From Chitinophaga niabensis (GTDB taxonomy: Bacteria > Bacteroidota > Bacteroidia > Chitinophagales > Chitinophagaceae): a DNA stretch of 64,000 nt. The stretch's first letter is position 1. Each line of letters opens with the position of its first letter. The DNA is taken from contig NZ_CP154260.1 in the NCBI RefSeq assembly GCF_039545795.1, forward strand, positions 4,717,001 to 4,781,000, given 5' to 3'. The translations under genes and the position numbers were made by a program. The notes beneath the pieces are model-generated. The model was not told where the DNA came from, did not search any database, and worked only from the letters and a program-made list of their open reading frames with translations. Shown here one piece after another: positions 1 through 7,012 of the stretch.

Positions 1-828
1 GTCTGGGGCCTGATGATCTTCAACCTGGACCGGTACATTGTTTCCAGCATGAAAAAGCGGGAACGCTTCCGGGATGAATTCCTCATGGCCCTGCCACGTA
101 TCGTCCTGGCATTGCTGATCGCTATTGTTATTTCCAAACCACTGGAACTGCAGATCTTTAATAAAGAGATCCAGGCAGAACTGGTGATCATGGAGCAACA
201 GAAATTCAAAGCCCAGGAAGATAAGGTGAAAGAACGTTTTCAGGCCCGCAGCGCTACCCTGAATGCACGTTTGCAAACATTACAGCAGCAAATGGCCACG
301 CAGGCGGCACGCAGGGATACCTTACAATTACTGGCACAGCAGGAAGCAGATGGCACCGGTGGCTCCAGGCTCAAAAACCTGGGCCCTATCTATAAAGCCA
401 AAAAAGCAGATGCGGATAGTGCGCAGGCTGCCTGGGAAGCTTTAAACGAACAGTATGCGGCAGGCCGGGCTGAACTGGCAACCGTGGATTCAGCGGTTAC
501 CAATACCATTGCACAGTTGAAAAGAGATCAGCTGAATGGCTTTGCTTCCCGGCTGGATGCACTGGGTACTATTACAAAAAACAGTACGCCTATCCGTTGG
601 GCCAACTGGTTCATTATCTTGTTATTCATTGCCATTGAAACAGCGCCTGTATTTGTAAAACTGATCTCGCCCCGGGGGCCTTATGACGATCTGCTGGAAC
701 AACATGAATACGGATTCACCATGCATAATAAGGAAAGAAAGGCCATGCTTACACTTGAAACGGATGAACGTATTGCAGTGCGGACGGGAGAAAGTGAACA
801 CAGGATAAAAAATGCCGCTTTTTCTTAA
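1..828 (+). CDS. DUF4407 membrane protein (5' end missing)
   Basis: The reading frame is open to the left edge (codons for V-W-G-L precede the first visible Met), so the true start lies outside the window. The visible part has a hydrophobic segment near residues 27-43, a long Ala/Gln/Glu-rich coiled-coil stretch (about 50-180), and a second hydrophobic segment (about 197-213) followed by the PRGPYDDLLE stretch and a soluble tail. This layout fits the DUF4407 family of bacterial membrane proteins, whose role is not known. No partner gene is visible upstream. The family call rests on recalled sequence features. Confidence 0.75.
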   Translation, partial: VWGLMIFNLDRYIVSSMKKRERFRDEFLMALPRIVLALLIAIVISKPLELQIFNKEIQAELVIMEQQKFKAQEDKVKERFQARSATLNARLQTLQQQMATQAARRDTLQLLAQQEADGTGGSRLKNLGPIYKAKKADADSAQAAWEALNEQYAAGRAELATVDSAVTNTIAQLKRDQLNGFASRLDALGTITKNSTPIRWANWFIILLFIAIETAPVFVKLISPRGPYDDLLEQHEYGFTMHNKERKAMLTLETDERIAVRTGESEHRIKNAAFS

Positions 829-983
829 AAATATTTTAACCGGGTTTATGGAATCAGGTGGATTATTTCATCCTTTGTAAAACTAACGGCTATGTGCAAA
901 CGAAAACGCAAAGAATTTATATATCGCCGGTCCATTTTCTAAAACCATTCAAGAAACGTTAACTAGTAGCAAATGTTACCCCT

Positions 984-1019
984 TGCCCTCCGTTTACGGG
1001 GGGCATTTGTTTTTGTTTA
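984..1019 (+). terminator. Intrinsic terminator after DUF4407 gene
   Basis: Arms 984-992 (TGCCCTCCG) and 997-1005 (CGGGGGGCA) pair over nine positions with one T-G wobble around a four-base loop and are followed by a T-rich run to 1019. It sits between the DUF4407 gene and the OsmC-like gene, so the latter needs its own promoter in the 40 bases that remain. Confidence 0.6.
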
Positions 1020-1046
1020 TCCCCTCAACTTTCCGTACATTAAATT

Positions 1047-1454
1047 ATGCAAGTACATATCAAAACAATTCATGAAAGCAGCGCTGCGGCTGGTTGGGCG
1101 GGGCCGCGCAGCCTGGTGATAGATCGTACGCCCAGGGCCGGAGGATTGGGGATCGGGTTCAGCGGAGAAGAGCTCTTTATGATGGCTATCGGTGCCAGTA
1201 TCTGTAATGATCTGTATCGGGAAGCTGCACTATGGCAGGTAGTTATCCGGCATGTGGAGATCATTGTGAATGGCGACTGGGGCGGAGAACCTGCAAAGGC
1301 CAGCAATATACGTTACGACATCAAAGTGGAGTCTGCTGCGCCCCGTGAAAAGATTGAAGAGCTGATCCGGCATACGGACCAGATTGCAGAGATCCCGCTT
1401 TCATTAAGATCGGGGGCAGCTGTGAAACTGAATCATGTGGAAGTGATACGATGA
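1047..1454 (+). CDS. OsmC-family protein
   Basis: 135 residues, the usual size of single-domain OsmC/Ohr-like proteins. The family core is visible as DRTPRAGGLGIGFSGEELFMMAIGASICNDLY (residues 26-57), where Cys53 matches the first, peroxidatic cysteine. The second cysteine of true peroxide reductases, normally in an H-C-P-V stretch, is absent: the matching stretch near residue 115 reads A-E-I-P-L-S. Peroxide reduction by a two-cysteine cycle is therefore doubtful, and a one-cysteine or binding role is possible. It stands alone between a terminator and the convergent SprT-like gene. Confidence 0.8.
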   Translation: MQVHIKTIHESSAAAGWAGPRSLVIDRTPRAGGLGIGFSGEELFMMAIGASICNDLYREAALWQVVIRHVEIIVNGDWGGEPAKASNIRYDIKVESAAPREKIEELIRHTDQIAEIPLSLRSGAAVKLNHVEVIR

Positions 1455-1510
1455 GTTAAACAGGGGGGCTTATTTTGAACACCGGCTAAGCAGTTCAATA
1501 TCTGCTTCAC

Positions 1511-2131
1511 TTACTCGCTCACCAGTTCCACTTCGTATACCGGGCTGAAGAGGTATACTTTTTTCGATGGTACTTCTTCGCAACGGTACCGTTTGCGGAT
1601 CCTTTCTCCTTTCCGGAATATCCTTCCGTCCTTCGTTTTAAATAACTGACCCGGCGGCAATTGCTCTACCAGGTAATGATTATCTTTTTTCCGGTCGTAC
1701 CGTTTTAATACTCTCATTAAACCTTCATCCGCACAGGAGCTGGCACCGGGATTATGCAGGCTTTCCCTTACAGCGGCTTCCACATCCGGCGGCATGTATT
1801 GTTTACCCACAAACTCCCGGAGGATCTTGCTGTATTCCTGTTTCCATTCCTTTCCATGGGCAGATACCCTGTTCCCATAGATCATGAAAGTGACCAGGTG
1901 AGCTATCTCGTGCAGTAAAGTAAGGAGGAAGGCATATTTATTCAGACCACCATTGATACTGATGCGGTGGCCTTTTTCCTGGTAAGGATGACGATAATCT
2001 CCCAATACGCTCTGCCTTTCCCTGGTAATGGTCAGATGCACTTTATAGTGGGTGATGTATTCAATCACCTGCTCAAAGGTCCCATCCGGCAGATAACCGG
2101 CCAATGCATGTAATGGAGCTTCCTGCTTCAA
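1511..2131 (-). CDS. SprT-like zinc metalloprotease
   Basis: 206 residues. The zinc site of the SprT/Spartan family is clear: HEIAH at residues 74-78 and a third His in S-A-H-G-K-E-W (His92). The start is a TTG: an in-frame TAG, which is also the stop of the upstream membrane-protein gene, ends just three bases before it (TAG-CGC-TTG), so the protein cannot begin earlier and translation is probably coupled. The C-terminal half (120-206) is basic and could bind nucleic acid or a second zinc, but no cysteine cluster is seen. SprT proteins are thought to cut DNA-bound proteins; the substrate here is unknown. Confidence 0.8.
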   Translation of the reverse strand: MKQEAPLHALAGYLPDGTFEQVIEYITHYKVHLTITRERQSVLGDYRHPYQEKGHRISINGGLNKYAFLLTLLHEIAHLVTFMIYGNRVSAHGKEWKQEYSKILREFVGKQYMPPDVEAAVRESLHNPGASSCADEGLMRVLKRYDRKKDNHYLVEQLPPGQLFKTKDGRIFRKGERIRKRYRCEEVPSKKVYLFSPVYEVELVSE

Positions 2132-2134
2132 GCG

Positions 2135-2524
2135 CTACGATTTCTTTTTGCTGGTTCGGATCAAATGACTGGTCTCGAATACGGTGTATACAAGATAGAA
2201 GAACATGAACAGAAAGATAGTGGCTTTGCTTACACGGGTACGGTTTACGATCACATAGACCGCAATCGCTACTACGCAAAGCATCAATTTAGCCAGGGTA
2301 GACGCATAAACAGAACGCACAATGACATTCGCGTTTTCGCTCGTCATGCCTTTGCGGTTCAGTGAATAACTGATGAGTGTGATCAGTGCCATGACAATGT
2401 TGCCTGCCACCAGCACTTCATAATGTACGCCCAGCGTTTGGAGCAGCCAGGTCTTTAAGAGAAATAAGGCGGCAGTGATCCCTATGAAAACAACTGCCAG
2501 CCAGAGAATAAATTTATCGGTCAT
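2135..2524 (-). CDS. AtpI-like four-helix membrane protein
   Basis: 129 residues from the ATG at 2524, which overlaps the end of atpZ by 11 bases; an in-frame ATG at 2545 would add seven residues. Four hydrophobic segments lie at about 4-23, 33-54, 81-100 and 103-124. Small membrane proteins of this shape sit between atpZ and atpB in many Bacteroidota and are thought to help assemble the ATP synthase rotor ring. Here the next gene is the SprT-like protease and no atpB follows. Function is inferred from position and topology only. Confidence 0.6.
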   Translation of the reverse strand: MTDKFILWLAVVFIGITAALFLLKTWLLQTLGVHYEVLVAGNIVMALITLISYSLNRKGMTSENANVIVRSVYASTLAKLMLCVVAIAVYVIVNRTRVSKATIFLFMFFYLVYTVFETSHLIRTSKKKS

Positions 2525-2738
2525 GCTTACTGGTATCTTTAACAATCTTCCACAAAAGTAGTGCTAAAGCCAGTAAAGAAAAAATGATCATGAACAGCGG
2601 GAACTTCATGCCCAGCCACTGATCCAACAGATACCCCAGCCATAAGGAAATACCAATGGCCGCCATCATTTGAAATGCAAGTCCGGCGTAACGCCAGAGC
2701 ATGTTATACGGTCTCTTCCTGGAGGACTGTTCTTCCAT
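2514..2738 (-). CDS. atpZ: AtpZ/AtpI family ATP synthase assembly protein
   Basis: 74 residues from the ATG at 2738 (MEEQSSRK), preferred over an upstream in-frame start at 2819 because the extra 27 residues would lie inside the bactofilin gene and do not resemble the family. Two transmembrane helices with the family spacing: residues 17-37 (YAGLAFQMMAAIGISLWLGY) and 45-67, joined by L-D-Q-W-L-G-M-K-F-P. AtpZ partners AtpI at the ATP synthase and may carry Mg or Ca ions. The start overlaps the end of the bactofilin gene by 35 bases, so the genes are probably co-translated. Confidence 0.8.
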   Translation of the reverse strand: MEEQSSRKRPYNMLWRYAGLAFQMMAAIGISLWLGYLLDQWLGMKFPLFMIIFSLLALALLLWKIVKDTSKHDR

Positions 2739-3156
2739 TTTTAGAATCCGAATGATTATAGGATGATGAAGCAGAAGCTGCTGCAGGCGCATCATTAGGA
2801 TCCATATAGCAACGGCCATTGAACTTTACCGTAGGCTCCATTTCAAAATGTGCTGTGTATATATCTCCTTTGATCAAAGCATTGCCTTTCAGGAAGAGTA
2901 ATTCCTCTACCTTAATAATACCCGTCACTTTCCCCAGGACGTCTGCACTCTGGCAGACCAGATCGCCATTGATCTCCCCTTCCGGTCCCACAACGATCTT
3001 TGCCTTTGTGGATACCAGTCCGTTCACCTGGCCATCTATACGAATATCACCCTCGCACGCAATATCGCCATTGATAGTGGTGCCGTTACCGATAAGGTTA
3101 ATGTTGGACGTAGGCATGAGCCCCTTGGCATCGCCTTTCTTTGTTTGGTTAAACAT
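2704..3156 (-). CDS. Bactofilin (polymer-forming cytoskeletal protein)
   Basis: 150 residues. The central region, about 20-115, carries the short-period Gly/Val/Ile pattern of the bactofilin beta-helix (NLIGNGTTINGDIACEGDIR, then DGQVNG, GPEGEINGD, G-K-V-T-G). The N-terminus begins MFNQTKKG and the C-terminal tail from about 120 is Ala/Ser-rich and probably disordered. Bactofilins form membrane-linked filaments that position cell-wall enzymes. It lies between a membrane protein related to M23 peptidases and atpZ; in many bacteria an M23 endopeptidase sits next to bactofilin, and here that neighbour has lost its catalytic part. Confidence 0.93.
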   Translation of the reverse strand: MFNQTKKGDAKGLMPTSNINLIGNGTTINGDIACEGDIRIDGQVNGLVSTKAKIVVGPEGEINGDLVCQSADVLGKVTGIIKVEELLFLKGNALIKGDIYTAHFEMEPTVKFNGRCYMDPNDAPAAASASSSYNHSDSKNGRTVLQEETV

Positions 3157-3276
3157 AGGTTCGAAGGTTTTCAGTTTTTAAGATAATATGGTCAAAATTA
3201 AAGACGTTGGTAAGATAGTTAAATATATTGATATGTGTATTATAATATTATTAAATCTCCCGGGAGCTGCATTGCG

Positions 3277-3666
3277 TTAATAGGTACTATTGTCCACTTT
3301 GGGCACTTTGAGCATATTTGTATCCAGTTGGATATTGCCGCCGATCACGTTTTTCAGGTTATCCAGGTATTGGTCGCGGGTAACGATGGACCTTTCCAGG
3401 GAATCGGCCCTCATCCGTAACTGCAGGAACTCCTTCCTTTGCTTCAGGTCCCCGTAACCGGGAATGTAGTAACGCAGGGGAGTGAACACAACAGTGGCCA
3501 CTGTAATGGCTACCAGTAAAACGAACAGGGTGCTCAATGCTATATATACACTCATACGGGAGAGGCGGAATGCCGTTACCTCTTCATAGGTATCGTCATT
3601 CATGATCACCAGCCTGTATTTGTGGTTTAACCTGTCGAGGCTCCTTTTGTTTTTGTCTTCTGCCAT
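3277..3666 (-). CDS. Membrane-anchored N-terminal part of an M23-type protein, peptidase domain absent
   Basis: 129 residues: a basic cytoplasmic head with H-K-Y-R-L-V-I-M-N-D-D-T (15-26), one membrane helix at about 38-61, the stretch F-T-P-L-R-Y-Y-I-P-G-Y (61-71), and a short coiled coil (73-108). These are the landmarks at the start of Bacteroidota M23 metallopeptidases of roughly 280-320 residues that neighbour bactofilin. The protein stops at TAG right after VPKVDNSTY, and the 120 bases before the bactofilin gene hold no remnant of the zinc-site motifs. It may act as a membrane partner for bactofilin without cutting peptidoglycan. Similarity is recalled, not searched. Confidence 0.7.
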   Translation of the reverse strand: MAEDKNKRSLDRLNHKYRLVIMNDDTYEEVTAFRLSRMSVYIALSTLFVLLVAITVATVVFTPLRYYIPGYGDLKQRKEFLQLRMRADSLERSIVTRDQYLDNLKNVIGGNIQLDTNMLKVPKVDNSTY

Positions 3667-3877
3667 TGCGTTCAGTTACGGAGATGTATTCTTTTTTGTT
3701 AATGTAAAGATTGTGGAATTTCCCGAAAAATCAATCAAAAATCGTAATTCTCATAAAGTTAGGCAATAATATGGGTACGCTCTTCCTCTCGGCAAAGAAA
3801 AAAATAATCATATCTTTAAAATATTTTTTCCAATTCCTTAGTTTATATAATAGTTCTTATTGACCCTGGTTAAATAC

Positions 3878-6847
3878 ATGAATTGTTCTAGATCCTTATA
3901 TGTACGCGCTTGTGTGGTAAGTCTGATAATGTGTTGCGGGGCACAGGCCGTATTTGGGCAAAGCCAGGTTAATAAACCTGTTAAAGTAGAAGATCGGCGC
4001 CCTCCTTCTGAAAAAATGGCCGAAAAACGCTGGACCATCAAGCGAAAGCTGGTGCAGAACACTGTGACCCGGTACAACTATTACTATCACGCCAAACTCA
4101 AGCTGGAGGGTGTGCTGAAAGGCATTAACACCCAACGGCAGGATAACTATAATGTATTCCTCCCCTTCTACCCTTTTTCTGTTGATAAACTGAACCTGAA
4201 TACCACAGACCTGGACTCCGTGATCCAGAAAGCCTCTGTAGCCGTACAGATCCACGATCCGCGCAGTAAATGGATAGACGACTGTTACCTGCTGGTAGGC
4301 AAGGCTTATTATTATAAAGGCGACTGGGAGAATGCGAACAATACTTTTAAGTATATCAATACCACTTTTGCCCCTAAAAAGAAATCTGAATACAGCACGG
4401 TGATCGGCAGAAGTGAAGATTCCCAGCTGTCCGTTTCCTCCCGCGAAAAGGAAAAGAACTGGTTTAGCCGCTTCCGGCATAAGTCTGCCAGGAATGATGC
4501 CTTCCTCTGGCAGGCACGCGTTTACCTGGAAGAAAAGAAACATGACGAAGCACAATCCCTTTTGAATATACTGGAAACAGACCCTTATTTCCCCCGCAGG
4601 CTGGAAGGCCAGCTGGCAGAATTACAGGCTTACCGTTTTTATAAACAGGGCCTGTACAGGGAAACCATAGAACCTTTAAAGGTGGCTATTCAAAAAGGTA
4701 AAGGCAGCCGGGACGAAAGAGCACGTATGAGCTATATCCTGGGCCAGATCTACTTTTCACAAAATGTACCGGATTCCGCTATGGATGCATTCCGGGATGT
4801 AATTGCCCGTAAGCCGGATGCGCTGATGGACTTCAATGCCCGGGTTCAGATAGCCCGTGCCAATGCAAAAGTGAGTGGTGCCAATATGGAGCAAAGCCTG
4901 GCTGCTTTGCAGCGCATGATGCGCAAAGAGCGTTTCCTGCCTTTCAAAGATGCGCTCTATTACAACATGGCCTCCATTGTTGCCAACGATGATCCCAACA
5001 GGGCATTGGATTACCTGCATAAAGCACTGAAGGTGGAAAACCCCAACATGCTGCAGAAAACACTGACTTTCAAAGCAATCGCGGATATACATTACTTCCA
5101 GAAGAACTATCTCATTGCCCAGCGTTATTACGACAGTACAGCCAGTATCATGGGGCCTGAGTTTACAGATGCAGAACTGGTGAACACCCGCAAGGAAGTG
5201 TTGACGGAAGTAGCCAAAAGGATAGACCTGATCCACCAGGAAGACAGTCTCCAGGCGATTGCTGCACTACCTGCAGATCAAAGGGAAGCCCTGCTGGCCA
5301 GGAAGGTAACGAGCATCCGTAATGAAAAAAATGCGCCCGCAAAGAAAGGGGAAGAACAACAGCAATACCAGGCTTACAACAATAACAGCCGTTACAATAA
5401 TTCCAATTCTCCCACTAATAACGGGGATGCTGCAGGTGATTGGTATTTTTATAATGCCGGCAGTAAATCCAGTGGTTATTCTGAATTTAAACGCAGATGG
5501 GGAAACCGCCAGTTAGGTGATAACTGGCGCAGGAGCCAGGGAGCTTCCATTGCCTCTTCCGCCAATAACCAACCGCTTACGGATGAGGTACCTGCTACAG
5601 ATAATGTAGCTGCCAATATTGACCGTTTACCTGCAGATAGCATCAACAGCAATGTGCTGGCTGCTAATCTTCCCGTAACACCGGAAAAACTGGCGGAATC
5701 CCGTACCAAACAAATGGATGCCTGGTACGAACTGGGTAAGTTATACCATGATAAACTGGAAAATCCCCGGGATGCGATCGCTTCTTACGATTCGCTGCTG
5801 GCGAAATTCCCGGATAATCCGCGTAAAGCAGAGATCATGTATTCCCTGTATGTATGGCATGAAAAAATGGGCCATACACAGGAAGCAGCCCGTTACAAAC
5901 AGATTGTGCTGAGCCAGTTCGGTGGTACCAGTTATGCTAATTATATCCAGTTCGGTTTACCGAAGGATGAAAATAAAGAGCGGACAAAAGCTGTAAGTGC
6001 TATTTATGAATCCGCTTACATGGCTTATCTCACGGGCAATTACGATACGGTGCTCACTTTGAAGAGACAGGCGGATTCTGCCTTCCAGTTCAGTTCTTTA
6101 CAATCCCGTTTTGACCTGCTGGAAGCCATGACCATCATTAAAACCGGTACAGAAGATGAAGGCAAAAATGCCATTGCAGCTGTGATCAAAAAGTATCCGG
6201 GAGATGATATCATCCTCCGCCAGGCTAATATGATCGCGGATGCACTGAATAAGAAAAAGGAAGTGGTGGACTACCTCTCCAACTTACAGGTTGCGCGCGA
6301 TAGTGCAGGGAATGCTATTGTGGACGAGAATATTTCCATCCGTTACCCATGGCAGTCGCCTAAACCTGATCTGAAAGATTCTGCTGCTGTAGTGCAAAAA
6401 CCAGCCACAGATTCTGCGGCAGTTGCTGTAGCCCCTCCTCCTCCACCTCCTGTTACGCCTTATAAACTGGGTGACGAAAAGGCGGCGAATCCGCATTTTG
6501 TGGTGATGTATTTCACCAGGGTGTCTAAAGTACTTGTAGATGAAGCACTTGCGCAGTTCTCCAAGTACAATGCGGAGAAACATGTGGCAGATAAAGTGGA
6601 AACGAGCAGTTTTGTGCTCACACCTACTGATATCATGGTGATCTTCCGGTTATTCCCGACTGAGGATAAAGCGCTGGATTACCTGGATGAGATCTCTAAA
6701 TCAGCCAGTTCCGTGATTATTCCAAGGATCAAACCTACTGAGTATAAATTCTTTATCATATCAAGAGAAAACTTCATTCTTCTCAACAATACAAAAGACA
6801 TAGAGGGCTACAAGAAATTCTTCAATACCAACTACATAACGGAATAG
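3878..6847 (+). CDS. porW: PorW/SprE, type IX secretion and gliding TPR protein
   Basis: 989 residues from the ATG at 3878 (MNCSRSLYVR); a TTG six codons upstream is less likely. A signal peptide ends in A-Q-A-V-F-G-Q. Many TPR-like helical repeats follow (about 85-450 and 630-770), with a Gln/Asn-rich low-complexity linker at about 480-560 and a Pro-rich spacer (A-P-P-P-P-P-P, around 865), then a C-terminal domain starting at H-F-V-V-M-Y-F. This arrangement matches PorW of Porphyromonas and SprE of Flavobacterium, which are needed for type IX secretion. Its gene often lies near bactofilin in Bacteroidota, as here (divergent). Confidence 0.88.
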   Translation: MNCSRSLYVRACVVSLIMCCGAQAVFGQSQVNKPVKVEDRRPPSEKMAEKRWTIKRKLVQNTVTRYNYYYHAKLKLEGVLKGINTQRQDNYNVFLPFYPFSVDKLNLNTTDLDSVIQKASVAVQIHDPRSKWIDDCYLLVGKAYYYKGDWENANNTFKYINTTFAPKKKSEYSTVIGRSEDSQLSVSSREKEKNWFSRFRHKSARNDAFLWQARVYLEEKKHDEAQSLLNILETDPYFPRRLEGQLAELQAYRFYKQGLYRETIEPLKVAIQKGKGSRDERARMSYILGQIYFSQNVPDSAMDAFRDVIARKPDALMDFNARVQIARANAKVSGANMEQSLAALQRMMRKERFLPFKDALYYNMASIVANDDPNRALDYLHKALKVENPNMLQKTLTFKAIADIHYFQKNYLIAQRYYDSTASIMGPEFTDAELVNTRKEVLTEVAKRIDLIHQEDSLQAIAALPADQREALLARKVTSIRNEKNAPAKKGEEQQQYQAYNNNSRYNNSNSPTNNGDAAGDWYFYNAGSKSSGYSEFKRRWGNRQLGDNWRRSQGASIASSANNQPLTDEVPATDNVAANIDRLPADSINSNVLAANLPVTPEKLAESRTKQMDAWYELGKLYHDKLENPRDAIASYDSLLAKFPDNPRKAEIMYSLYVWHEKMGHTQEAARYKQIVLSQFGGTSYANYIQFGLPKDENKERTKAVSAIYESAYMAYLTGNYDTVLTLKRQADSAFQFSSLQSRFDLLEAMTIIKTGTEDEGKNAIAAVIKKYPGDDIILRQANMIADALNKKKEVVDYLSNLQVARDSAGNAIVDENISIRYPWQSPKPDLKDSAAVVQKPATDSAAVAVAPPPPPPVTPYKLGDEKAANPHFVVMYFTRVSKVLVDEALAQFSKYNAEKHVADKVETSSFVLTPTDIMVIFRLFPTEDKALDYLDEISKSASSVIIPRIKPTEYKFFIISRENFILLNNTKDIEGYKKFFNTNYITE

Positions 6848-6915
6848 TTTTTGCGTTATCACTTAAAACTATTTGCACTACGTTTAATATTATTTGCGTT
6901 TTATCTAAATAATGG

Positions 6916-6945
6916 TGCCCAATGAAGAGAAATCCTCATTGGGCA
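6916..6945. other. Perfect 10-bp inverted repeat between porW and the penicillin-binding protein gene
   Basis: TGCCCAATGA at 6916-6925 and its exact complement at 6936-6945 flank a ten-base loop. No T-run follows on the plus strand, so it is a weak terminator at best. It lies just upstream of the -7 element of the next gene and could be an RNA stem or an operator. Confidence 0.4.
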
Positions 6946-6972
6946 AGGCCTATGAAAGCCGGGGAATTTAGA

Positions 6973-6980
6973 TATTTTTG
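6973..6980 (+). promoter_or_regulatory. Probable -7 promoter element of the penicillin-binding protein gene
   Basis: TATTTTTG matches the Bacteroidota -7 consensus TAnnTTTG and lies 32 bases before the ATG at 7013. No clear TTTG is found at the right distance upstream, so only half of the promoter is supported. Confidence 0.4.
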
Positions 6981-7012
6981 CACCATACAGACTGTTTCAC
7001 ACAATTTAACAT

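Noticed and set aside
3860..3877. TTG start that would lengthen PorW by six residues
   Set aside because: The ATG at 3878 begins a better signal peptide.
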